Source: Flavobacteriaceae bacterium (GTDB taxonomy: Bacteria > Bacteroidota > Bacteroidia > Flavobacteriales > Flavobacteriaceae). Taken from it: a stretch of 35,332 bases of DNA. The notes beneath the pieces were generated by a model. That model ran no database searches and was not told the origin of the DNA. It worked only from the letters and a program-made list of their open reading frames with translations. Positions 18,682 to 27,550 of this stretch are shown here, one piece after another. A program made the position numbers and the translations under genes. How positions within the stretch are numbered: position 1 is the first letter of the stretch; every line of letters begins with the position of its first letter. The DNA is taken from NCBI GenBank assembly GCA_016649745.1, contig JAENXD010000007.1, positions 1 through 35,332 of the forward strand, given 5' to 3'.

Positions 18682-19500
18682 ATGGAATTAAAATTAAAAA
18701 AACCTATTATATTTTTCGACTTAGAAACAACCGGCATTAATATAGCCAAAGACAGAATTGTTGAAATTTCTATATTAAAAATATTTCCAAACGGAAATAA
18801 AGAAAGTAAAACCTGGCTGGTAAATCCTGAAATGGAAATCCCAAAAGAATCTTCTGACATTCACGGAATTACAAATGAAAAAGTGGTTGATGAACCTACG
18901 TTCAACGAATTGGCACCGCAAGTAAGTAAAATGATTAAAGGTTGTGATTTGGCAGGATTCAATTCGAACCGATTTGACATTCCGTTGTTGGCAGAAGAAA
19001 TGTTGCGGGCGAAAGTTGATTTTAGTATGAAAAACAGAGTATCCATAGATGTTCAGGTGATATTTCATAAAAAAGAGGAAAGAACTTTAAGTGCCGGCTA
19101 TCAATTTTATTGTGGCAAAAATTTAGACAATGCACATTCGGCTGAGGCAGATACCAATGCAACTTATGAAATTTTAACCGCCCAATTAGATAAATATGAA
19201 GATTTAGAAAATGACGTTCAATTTTTAAATGATTATTCAACCCACGTAAAAAGAGCTGATTTGGCTGGATTTATAGTTTTTAATGAAGAAAATAAAGAAA
19301 TTTTTACTTTCGGAAAATATAAAAATCATAAAGTTGAGAAAGTATTAAAGGATGATAAAGGTTATTTTTCTTGGATTCAAAATGCCGATTTCCCTTTGTA
19401 CACCAAAAAAGTATTGCTGGAGATAAAAGAAAGAATGTATCCAAAAAAGGAAGAAGTGACCCTTGACGATTTAAAAAAGAAATTCAATCAAAAAATATAA
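18682..19500 (+). CDS. 3'-5' exonuclease (DnaQ-like) with C-terminal DUF3820-like segment
   Basis: IIFFDLETTG (ExoI), GFNSNRFDIPLLAEE (ExoII), HSAEADTNATYEIL (ExoIII); tail FGKYKNHKVEKVLKDDKGYFSWIQNADFP. Internal ATG at 18682 preferred over 18640. Confidence 0.9.
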   Translation: MELKLKKPIIFFDLETTGINIAKDRIVEISILKIFPNGNKESKTWLVNPEMEIPKESSDIHGITNEKVVDEPTFNELAPQVSKMIKGCDLAGFNSNRFDIPLLAEEMLRAKVDFSMKNRVSIDVQVIFHKKEERTLSAGYQFYCGKNLDNAHSAEADTNATYEILTAQLDKYEDLENDVQFLNDYSTHVKRADLAGFIVFNEENKEIFTFGKYKNHKVEKVLKDDKGYFSWIQNADFPLYTKKVLLEIKERMYPKKEEVTLDDLKKKFNQKI

Positions 19501-19501
19501 T

Positions 19502-19996
19502 ATGTTAGTAAATTTTGACAGTTTGGAAGATACCTCTAAAATTTGGATTTACCAATCCAACAGAGCGTTTACAGAAAATGAAGTTGCCGAAATGAGTAGC
19601 AATATAGAAAGTTTTATAGGAACCTGGAAACGGCATGGAGACGATTTAAAGGCATCCTACCAAATAAGATACGATCAATTTATTGTGATTGCTGTTGATG
19701 AAAATTACAATGAAGTTTCGGGCTGTTCCATTGATGCTTCGGTTAATTTAATCAAGCAATTTGAGCAAAAATTTGCTGTTGATTTAACCAATAAATTAAA
19801 TATTTCATTTAAAGACAACAACAGTATAAATGTTGTCAGTTTAGCCGATTTTCAAAATTATGCCAAACAGCAAAAAATTACTTCAAACACAGTGGTTTTC
19901 AATAATATGATCACGAATAAAGCCGATTTTGAACAAAATTGGGAAGTGACGGCAGATAAAAGTTGGCACAAACGGTTTTTATCAATTAATATTTAA
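19502..19996 (+). CDS. Small conserved protein, often database-labelled 'ABC transporter ATPase' (label not supported here)
   Basis: 164 aa; MLVNFDSLEDTSKIWIYQSNRAFTENEVAEM... family recognised; no Walker motifs. Confidence 0.75.
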   Translation: MLVNFDSLEDTSKIWIYQSNRAFTENEVAEMSSNIESFIGTWKRHGDDLKASYQIRYDQFIVIAVDENYNEVSGCSIDASVNLIKQFEQKFAVDLTNKLNISFKDNNSINVVSLADFQNYAKQQKITSNTVVFNNMITNKADFEQNWEVTADKSWHKRFLSINI

Positions 19997-20145
19997 TGAT
20001 GAATAATTAAAATTTATTTTCTTTTGTTATTGAATTAAATTTACACATACTCCAAAAAGTAATTCCTAATTATTTTTGGTTTCATTATTGATACTTGTGC
20101 TGTTTAAGTAAATTTTCAATTCAATGATTCCTCAATTTTAAATAA

Positions 20146-23067
20146 ATGATAAAAAAAATATTATTCCTGTTTTTTCTGCTGAATGGTGCTTTTATTGGAG
20201 CTCAAAATATAGATCCTTTACAAACTAGTGATGCTGTTGCCCAAAATAAATGGGTGGATAGCATAATGAGTAACATGACTATTGATGAAAAAATAGGACA
20301 GTTGTTTATGGTACAGGCCTATTCCAACAAGGATGAAAATCATCGTATTTTTATCGACAGTTTAATTGAGAAGTATCATATTGGCGGATTGATATTTATG
20401 CAGGGAACTCCTGAAATGCAGGCAGTTTTAACCAATAACTACCAATCCATTTCTAAAATTCCGTTGCTCATTGGTTTTGATGGCGAGTGGGGATTGGATA
20501 TGCGCTTAAAGGATACCTATCGTTTTCCCTGGAATATGACGCTTGGTGCTATTACCGAAAACAAATTGTTGGAAGATTTTGGCGCGCAATTGGGAAAACA
20601 ATGTAAACGAATGGGTATTCATATTAATTTTGCCCCGGTTGTAGATATTAACATAAATCCCGAAAATCCAATTATTGGAAATCGTTCTTTTGGTGAAAAT
20701 AGAGAAAATGTAACTGAAAAATCTTTGGCTTTTGTCGAAGGAATGCAAAGCCAACATGTTTTGTCAAATGCCAAACATTTTCCTGGCCATGGCGATACGG
20801 CTTCCGATTCCCATAAATTTTTGCCTATATTGGATTTTGATTTTAATCGACTCGATTCTATAGAGCTTTACCCATATAAAGAGCTGATTAATAATAATCT
20901 AACTAGTGTTATGGTGGGGCATTTAAGTGTAAAGGGATTGGAAGCAAATAAAGATTGTCCCACATCACTTTCCTATCAGGTCATTACAAAATTGTTAAAG
21001 GAGAGATTAAATTTTGAAGGTTTAATTTTAACTGATGCGTTAAATATGAAGGGCGTTTCAAATTATTCCGAACTGGGTGACATTAATTTGGACGCATTGC
21101 TGGCTGGCAATGACATATTGTTAATTCCGACCGATGTGCCCTCGGCAATAGACACTATTAAGGTTGCCCTAACCCAAAATTTGATTACTGAAGAACGAAT
21201 AAATTATTCAGTCAAAAAAATATTGAAAGCAAAATATTGGGCCGGACTAAATCAATATAAAAAGATTGAGTTAACCAATTTGCAGCAAGATTTAAACTCC
21301 ATTGAAGATGTTTTGCTTCATAGAAATTTAGTGGAGAACTCAATTACGTTGCTCAAAAACCAATCATTGGTTTTTCCAATTCAACATTTAGAGCGAAAGA
21401 AAATTGCCTATGTTAAATTGGGTGATGCAGATCATACGGATTTTTTAAATATGCTAAAAAATTATGCGGAGATTGATGAAATTTCAAACGACACTTTAGA
21501 TAATTTAATTACGCAGCTAAAGCCTTATAATCTTGTCATTGTCGGGTTTCACAAATCAAATGACAATCCTTGGAAAGACTATAAATTTACAGACCAAGAA
21601 TTGATTAAGCTACAAGAAATTGCCAAAACCAACACCGTTATTTTAGATGTTTTTGCAAGCCCGTACAGTTTATTGCAAATTCGTAATTTTGAAAATATTG
21701 AAGGTGTTTTAGTTTCTTTTCAAAATAGTAAAATTTCCCAGGAAGTTTCCGCTCAAATGCTATTTGGAGCTATAGAAATAAAAGGAAAATTACCTGTTTC
21801 AATTGCCGGTCAATTTTCAGAAAATGAAGGATTATCGTCTAATTCACTTGGGCTATTAGGATATTCGATTCCTGAAGATGTGGGTTTGAGCAGCGAAAAA
21901 TTAAGTAAAATAGACTCAGTTGCCGCCGTTGTTTTAAATGGAAAAATGGCTCCTGGGATGCAAATTTTAGTGGCTCGAAGAGGAAAAGTAGTGTACCAAA
22001 AAAGTTTTGGTTTTCATACGGATGAACAGGTAAATCCTGTGTTAAACAGTGATTTATACGATATTGCCTCAGTGACAAAAATAGTGGCAACACTCCCGCT
22101 GATTATGGAACTTGAAGAGCGTGATATTTTGCATCTTAACAGTACTTTAGGAAGCCTGATTCATAGATTAAGGAAAACAAATAAAAACAAGATAACGGTA
22201 AAAGAAGTTCTTTCACATTATGGTAGGCTAAAACCATATATTCCTTTTTATTTGCAAACATTGAATAGTGATACAAAAAATCCTTCAGCGCAATATTACA
22301 GAAGAGAAAAAAGTGATGAATTCAATATAAAAGTAGCCGATAGTTTGTATTTAACCAGCACTTATAAAGATTCAATTTTTGATATTATCGCACATACAGA
22401 TCTGCTTAAAAAAAAGCAATATAAATACAGTGATTTAGGATATTATATTTTCAAAGAATATCTTGAAAATTATTATAAATCAAATTTAAATGTGCTTACC
22501 CAACTGCATTTTTACAGGCCTATGGGTGCAAACAGAACAACTTATTTGCCTTTAGATAAATTTTCAAAAAATGAAATAGTTCCTACTGAAAAAGACAACT
22601 ATTATCGTTTTCAATTGGTTGATGGATATGTACACGATATGGGAGCAGGAATGCAAGGAGGAATTGGTGGTCATGCCGGTATATTTTCCAATGCGAATGA
22701 TATTGCGAAAATAATGCAAATGTATCTTCAAAAAGGTTATTATGGCGGAAGAAGATACTTTAAACCGGAGACCATTAATAAATTTAACCTTCGTTATTAT
22801 GCAAATGAAGGTGTGAGAAAGGGACTTGGTTTTGACAAACCGCAATTAAAAGAGAGCGAAAAAGCTACATGTGGCTGTGTTTCTGACCAAAGTTTTGGAC
22901 ATAGTGGTTTTACGGGTACTTATACTTGGACAGATCCGGAATCGGAAATTGTATATGTGTTTTTATCGAATCGGGTTTTTCCCACATCAAGCAATATGGA
23001 ATTGGTAAAAAACAACATAAGAACTGAAATTCAGCAGTTGATACAAGATGCAATTATTGACAAATAG
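20146..23067 (+). CDS. Bifunctional GH3 (NagZ-type) / serine hydrolase (beta-lactamase-like) fusion with signal peptide
   Basis: GH3: MTIDEKIGQLFMVQAY, KHFPGHGDTASDSHKFLP; C-terminal beta-lactamase fold motifs SVTK (SxxK), YSDLGYY (YxN-like), HSGFTGT (HxG). Confidence 0.92.
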   Translation: MIKKILFLFFLLNGAFIGAQNIDPLQTSDAVAQNKWVDSIMSNMTIDEKIGQLFMVQAYSNKDENHRIFIDSLIEKYHIGGLIFMQGTPEMQAVLTNNYQSISKIPLLIGFDGEWGLDMRLKDTYRFPWNMTLGAITENKLLEDFGAQLGKQCKRMGIHINFAPVVDININPENPIIGNRSFGENRENVTEKSLAFVEGMQSQHVLSNAKHFPGHGDTASDSHKFLPILDFDFNRLDSIELYPYKELINNNLTSVMVGHLSVKGLEANKDCPTSLSYQVITKLLKERLNFEGLILTDALNMKGVSNYSELGDINLDALLAGNDILLIPTDVPSAIDTIKVALTQNLITEERINYSVKKILKAKYWAGLNQYKKIELTNLQQDLNSIEDVLLHRNLVENSITLLKNQSLVFPIQHLERKKIAYVKLGDADHTDFLNMLKNYAEIDEISNDTLDNLITQLKPYNLVIVGFHKSNDNPWKDYKFTDQELIKLQEIAKTNTVILDVFASPYSLLQIRNFENIEGVLVSFQNSKISQEVSAQMLFGAIEIKGKLPVSIAGQFSENEGLSSNSLGLLGYSIPEDVGLSSEKLSKIDSVAAVVLNGKMAPGMQILVARRGKVVYQKSFGFHTDEQVNPVLNSDLYDIASVTKIVATLPLIMELEERDILHLNSTLGSLIHRLRKTNKNKITVKEVLSHYGRLKPYIPFYLQTLNSDTKNPSAQYYRREKSDEFNIKVADSLYLTSTYKDSIFDIIAHTDLLKKKQYKYSDLGYYIFKEYLENYYKSNLNVLTQLHFYRPMGANRTTYLPLDKFSKNEIVPTEKDNYYRFQLVDGYVHDMGAGMQGGIGGHAGIFSNANDIAKIMQMYLQKGYYGGRRYFKPETINKFNLRYYANEGVRKGLGFDKPQLKESEKATCGCVSDQSFGHSGFTGTYTWTDPESEIVYVFLSNRVFPTSSNMELVKNNIRTEIQQLIQDAIIDK

Positions 23068-24106
23068 GCATTGTTTTGGTTGAAATAATGCCTAAAATAA
23101 TGCAACTTAGAAGGTAAATAACTGCAAATTTTAAATCGAAAATATAATAGACAATTCCTGCCTGAATTAAATAAAACAGCGGAAAAAGAGTGATGATTAA
23201 TACAAATCTGTAAGTGTTTGTAAAAACGATGTCCTGAATGTTTGGTTTGATCTGTTTCCATATTAGCAAAGGGAAAATACTGTTTATTTTAGCGATTAAA
23301 TGAATAGGGGCAAACCAATTTATTTTGTCTTTTTTTTTATAAGCTATCGAAGGAATTGTTTCTAGATCTTCAAGTAATTTATTGGCTTCTAGCGGATTTA
23401 AATAGTCGACATTCAACGCTTTCAGCCTTCCAATAATTTCATCGTAATTATCCAAATCTTCAATATGAAGCGTTAAATTTTTAAGGGCTGTTAAAACCTG
23501 ATTTGTGATTTTCTTAAATTTTAAATCGGGATTTTTAATATCAATAAATTTATTGGCGAGAATAGGTTTTCCATAATAAACAGAAGTGCTTGAAGGAAAG
23601 TTTAAATGGGAATCATAGTTAATTCCAACAGGAACTATGTAAATTGTTAAGTCGGGATATTTTTGAAGTGTTCCTAAAATAATGCGTGCAAATCCTTTTT
23701 TAAAAGGGCGAATTCTGCGTTCTAAATTATGGTCGCCTTCTGCAAAAATCAGAATTCCTTTTTCTTGTTTCAAAATTTCTATACACTGATCAAAAACGTC
23801 AACATTTTTTTTTATGGTGCGAATCCCATCTCGTATTCTAAACACGGGAATCATATTGAGCGACCTCAATATTCGATCAACGATGCCAATTTTAAAAGCA
23901 CTCGCTCTAGTTAGAAAATGGGTGTTTCTGCTATTTGTTGTTGGAACTAATAAGGCATCAATTAATGCATTTTGATGATTTCCAATAAAAATTACAGCAT
24001 CTTTTTTGGGAATGTTTTCCTTACCATAAACTGACACTTTTTTGAATAAAAAGAACAATCCAATTTTCACATAAATTCTAACGATTTTGTACCAAAGATT
24101 TCTCAA
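23054..24106 (-). CDS. 1-acyl-sn-glycerol-3-phosphate acyltransferase-like (PlsC domain)
   Basis: FIGNHQNALIDALLVP (HX4D-like NHQNALID), FAEGDHNLERRIRPFKKGFARI. Likely TTG start at 24106, two nt after the upstream stop (ORF track start is 24181). Confidence 0.85.
   Translation of the reverse strand: MRNLWYKIVRIYVKIGLFFLFKKVSVYGKENIPKKDAVIFIGNHQNALIDALLVPTTNSRNTHFLTRASAFKIGIVDRILRSLNMIPVFRIRDGIRTIKKNVDVFDQCIEILKQEKGILIFAEGDHNLERRIRPFKKGFARIILGTLQKYPDLTIYIVPVGINYDSHLNFPSSTSVYYGKPILANKFIDIKNPDLKFKKITNQVLTALKNLTLHIEDLDNYDEIIGRLKALNVDYLNPLEANKLLEDLETIPSIAYKKKDKINWFAPIHLIAKINSIFPLLIWKQIKPNIQDIVFTNTYRFVLIITLFPLFYLIQAGIVYYIFDLKFAVIYLLSCIILGIISTKTMPICQ
23065..23094 (-). terminator. Hairpin at the overlap of convergent genes, possible PlsC terminator
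   Basis: TAGGCATT (23065-23072) / AATGCCTA (23087-23094), perfect 8-bp inverted repeat. Confidence 0.45.
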
Positions 24107-24108
24107 AT

Positions 24109-25014
24109 CTATTCTTTTATTTTTTGTTTTGACCAATAAGTTGCGATGGCCAAGCCTGAAAAAATATCCCAAATGGCCCAAAAGGCAACCAAAAGTGCCA
24201 TGCCTCCGAGTCCGTTAAAAAAACTAAAAATAAGCAACAGCCCCAACCCGGAGTTTTGTATTCCAGTTTCAATGGAAATCGTTTTCTGATCGATATAGGA
24301 TAGTTTCATCAATTTGGCAAAATAAAAACCTGTTAGTAAAGCCAGTAAATTATGTGCTATAACTAAAATTAGAACATATTCAATATAATTAATAAAAATA
24401 TCAAAATTATCATAGAAAGCAATAATGATAAAAAGCATAAAAATGAGCAAAGAAACTGGTTTTAGGATTTTAGCCAATTTAGCAGCCAATGCAGGCTTGG
24501 AACTTCTTACCCACATTCCTAAAATTAGCGGAATTCCTAGAATCAGCGTAACTAATTTCACCAATTCCATAGGGTTTAATTCTACCGTTTGAAGAATTTC
24601 AGCCGTAGGTGCGTATAAATTCCCATAAAAATAAAGATTAAAGGGGGTCATTACTAAGCAAACCAAGGTTGAGAAAGCAGTTAAACTAATTGATAATGCC
24701 GAATTTCCTTTAGCCATTTGCGTCATAAAATTTGAGATGTTCCCTCCAGGACAGGCTGCAATCATCATCAATCCCAGCGCAATGCTTGGCATTGGATTCG
24801 CCAATTTTATAAAAATAAAAGTGACCATTGGCAATAAAATAAATTGCGAAATAACACCAGTAAATAAAATTTTCGGATTTTGAAATAATCGTTTAAAATC
24901 ATCCATGGTAATTCCAAGCGCAACGCCAAACATAATAATTGCGAGGGTAATGTTTAAAACCCAAAGACCTTCTGTATCAAAATTTATTTTTAAGGAATCT
25001 AAATTTTCTGGCAT
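24109..25014 (-). CDS. Bile acid:sodium symporter family (BASS) protein
   Basis: MIAACPGGNISNFMTQMAKGNSALSISLTAFSTL, ISIETGIQNSGLGLLL; multi-TM. Start MPENLDSLK at 25014 preferred. Confidence 0.92.
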   Translation of the reverse strand: MPENLDSLKINFDTEGLWVLNITLAIIMFGVALGITMDDFKRLFQNPKILFTGVISQFILLPMVTFIFIKLANPMPSIALGLMMIAACPGGNISNFMTQMAKGNSALSISLTAFSTLVCLVMTPFNLYFYGNLYAPTAEILQTVELNPMELVKLVTLILGIPLILGMWVRSSKPALAAKLAKILKPVSLLIFMLFIIIAFYDNFDIFINYIEYVLILVIAHNLLALLTGFYFAKLMKLSYIDQKTISIETGIQNSGLGLLLIFSFFNGLGGMALLVAFWAIWDIFSGLAIATYWSKQKIKE

Positions 25015-25015
25015 A

Positions 25016-25717
25016 TTAGTTTTTAAAGGCGTATTCAACAATATTTGCACCCATTTTCAATGCTTTTTCACGAATTTCGTAAGGATCGTTATGCACTTCT
25101 TCATCTTCCCAGCCATCACTTAAATCGGACTCATAGTCGTAAAAGACAACCAATCTTCCTTCATAAAACAATCCAAAACCCTGAGGTCGTTTGTTGTTGT
25201 GTTCATGAATTTTAGGGCAACCATTTTCAAAATTAAATGTTTGGTGATAAATAGGATGATCATAAGGTATTTCTTTAAAATCCAGTTTCGGAAATACTTT
25301 TTTGAGTTCTCTTCTGATGTAATTATCAAGTCCGTAATTGTCGGAAACATGTAAAAACCCGCCTGAAATTAAATAGTTTTTTAAATTCTCAATATCGTCA
25401 TCTGAGATGCTCACATTTCCATGTCCGGTCATAAAAATAATGGGATAATTATAAATAGCAACGCTGCTTACCTCAATCATTTCCGGATTTTCTTTAATGG
25501 ATGTTTTAATATTTTTGTTGCAAAATTTAATGAGGTTGGGCAAAGCCGTGGGATTTGCATACCAATCGCCACCGCCATTGTACTTTAATATGGCAACCTG
25601 TTGTGCAGAAATATAGGCAACAGGCAATAGGCAACAGGCAAAAGTAACAAGCGTTATTTTTAATTTACGGGAACAGAATATAGTTAGTAAGTTGGGAAAT
25701 ATAATCATTAAATTCAT
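25016..25717 (-). CDS. DUF4159 domain-containing protein with signal peptide
   Basis: QVAILKYNGGGDWYANPTALPNLIKFCNKN, FMTGHGNVSISDDDIENLKNYLISGGFLHVSDNYGLDNYIRRE. Confidence 0.92.
   Translation of the reverse strand: MNLMIIFPNLLTIFCSRKLKITLVTFACCLLPVAYISAQQVAILKYNGGGDWYANPTALPNLIKFCNKNIKTSIKENPEMIEVSSVAIYNYPIIFMTGHGNVSISDDDIENLKNYLISGGFLHVSDNYGLDNYIRRELKKVFPKLDFKEIPYDHPIYHQTFNFENGCPKIHEHNNKRPQGFGLFYEGRLVVFYDYESDLSDGWEDEEVHNDPYEIREKALKMGANIVEYAFKN
25614..25641. repeat. Heptamer tandem repeat YAGGCAA x4 inside the DUF4159 signal-peptide coding region
   Basis: + strand: TAGGCAA CAGGCAA TAGGCAA CAGGCAA (minus: TTGCCTR x4). Confidence 0.92.
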
Positions 25718-26421
25718 TCATTTACAAATGCCACACTGTGAACCGCAACCATACCGGCAGTTTCAGTTCGTAAACGGCTTTTTCCCAAAGATACAGGAAT
25801 AAAGTCATTGTCCAAACTTTGCTGAATTTCTTTGGTTGAAAAATCGCCTTCCGGGCCAATAAGAATTGTGGTTTTCATGGCGGGTTTCAATTCTGATTTC
25901 AATGATTTTTTGTCTGTTTCTTCACAATGAGCAATAAATAGTTGTCCGCAGAAATCTGATTGCATAAACGCATTAAAAGTGACAGGTTCATTTAATTTTG
26001 GAAAATGGAATTTAAGTGATTGTTTCGCCGCCGAATGAATAATTTTTTCCATTCTGTCTGTTTTAAGTACTTTGCGTTCAGAGTGTTCGCAAATAATGGG
26101 TGTAATTTCATCGATGCCTATTTCGGTTGCTTTTTCTAAAAACCATTCAAAACGGTCGTTTAATTTTGTTGGTGCAATTGCCAAATGCAAATAGTAATTT
26201 CTATCATTTTTTTGGGTTTCCAGATTCACAATTTTGACCAAACATTTTTTATCGTCCGCAATCAGTATTTCTGACGTAAACAACTGACCTAAACCATTTG
26301 TGATAAAAATTTTGTCACCTTCTTTTTTTCTTAAAACACGAACAACATGCTTGCTTTCAATTTTATCAAATGAAAACTGTTTTGTCTCCGTTGTTAATTC
26401 TGGATTGTAAAATAATTGCAT
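25714..26421 (-). CDS. rsmE: 16S rRNA (uracil(1498)-N(3))-methyltransferase
   Basis: MQLFYNPEL...ESKHVVRVLRKKEGD, KATEIGIDEITPIICEHSERK, ILIGPEGDFSTKEI, SLGKSRLRTETAGMVAV. Confidence 0.96.
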   Translation of the reverse strand: MQLFYNPELTTETKQFSFDKIESKHVVRVLRKKEGDKIFITNGLGQLFTSEILIADDKKCLVKIVNLETQKNDRNYYLHLAIAPTKLNDRFEWFLEKATEIGIDEITPIICEHSERKVLKTDRMEKIIHSAAKQSLKFHFPKLNEPVTFNAFMQSDFCGQLFIAHCEETDKKSLKSELKPAMKTTILIGPEGDFSTKEIQQSLDNDFIPVSLGKSRLRTETAGMVAVHSVAFVNE

Positions 26422-27539
26422 TATAAATCTTTTCTAAACGTACTTCGTTTTTTATAAATTACCGGGTCAAAATTTTTCCACAATGCTGCTGCTGCCTTGT
26501 TTGTAGAGAGTTCAGGTGTTCTAAAGCAGTTAATAATTCCTTTTTTGGAATATGTTTTATAATATTCTTCAAAAATGATGGCGTGCACTCCCTTATTTTG
26601 ATAGCTGGGATGAACGCCAATTAAATAAAAAAGGATGTCTTTGCTGTTTTTTTTCGCATTTAACAGGTGAAAAATTCCAAATGGAAATAATTTGCCTTTT
26701 GATTTTTGAAGCGCTTCAGAAAATGATGGCATAGTAATGGCAAAAGCAACCAATTTGTTATCTTTATTCACAACAAATGTGATCAGTTCCGGATTGATAA
26801 ATGGTATAAATTTCTTTTTAAAATATTCCTTTTGAATATCGGAAATTGGCACGAATGAGGACAAAGATGCATAACTGTCATTGAACAAATCGAACATTTC
26901 ATTCACATAAGGTAAAATGTCTTTTGTTTTGGTGAAATTAAGCGGTTTAAGTTCATAGCGTTTTTTAATGATTTCATTCGCTTTGGAAAAAAATTCAGTC
27001 TTTACATTGCTAAACGGGAATTTACTTTCATTGTATTCCTTTTCTTTTGTAAAACCCAATTTTTTAAAATGTTCTTGGTAGTACGGATAATTGTACCAAG
27101 TAATCATTGACCCAATATGATCAAAACCTTCGGTTAATACACCAACTTTATCTAAGTTTGAAAAGCCCATAGGCCCTTCCATAAATTCCAATTTATTTTG
27201 AGTCCCAATTTCTTCAACCTTATTTAATAGAATTTTTGAAACCTCGAGATCATCAATAAAATCGAACCAGCCAAAACGCATTTTTTTTACGTTTTGTTCA
27301 TGAATCTCTGTATCATTAATAATTGCAGCAATTCTGCCAACAATTTCATCGTTTTTCAGCGCAACAAAAAAACGTGCTTTAGCATGTTGAAAAACTGGAT
27401 TTTTAGTCTTGTCGAAAGATTCAATTTCGTCGTTTATGATAGGAGGAACCCAATAAGGATTATTTTTATAAAGTTTAAAAGGAAATTCAACGAAATCTCT
27501 CATTTCCTTTTTTGAGGTCATTTCTTGCAGTGTAATCAT
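26421..27539 (-). CDS. GNAT-fold N-acetyltransferase-like protein
   Basis: PFKLYKNNPYWVPPIINDEIESFDKTKNPVFQHAKARFFVALKNDEIVGRIAAIIN; EGPMGFSNLDKVGVL; GVHPSYQNKGVHAIIFEEYYK. Confidence 0.8.
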   Translation of the reverse strand: MITLQEMTSKKEMRDFVEFPFKLYKNNPYWVPPIINDEIESFDKTKNPVFQHAKARFFVALKNDEIVGRIAAIINDTEIHEQNVKKMRFGWFDFIDDLEVSKILLNKVEEIGTQNKLEFMEGPMGFSNLDKVGVLTEGFDHIGSMITWYNYPYYQEHFKKLGFTKEKEYNESKFPFSNVKTEFFSKANEIIKKRYELKPLNFTKTKDILPYVNEMFDLFNDSYASLSSFVPISDIQKEYFKKKFIPFINPELITFVVNKDNKLVAFAITMPSFSEALQKSKGKLFPFGIFHLLNAKKNSKDILFYLIGVHPSYQNKGVHAIIFEEYYKTYSKKGIINCFRTPELSTNKAAAALWKNFDPVIYKKRSTFRKDL

Positions 27540-27550
27540 AGGTTTTAAAA

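Noticed and set aside
18621-19240. Minus-strand ORFs opposite the exonuclease gene
   Set aside because: Opposite a gene with intact ExoI-III motifs; no independent support.
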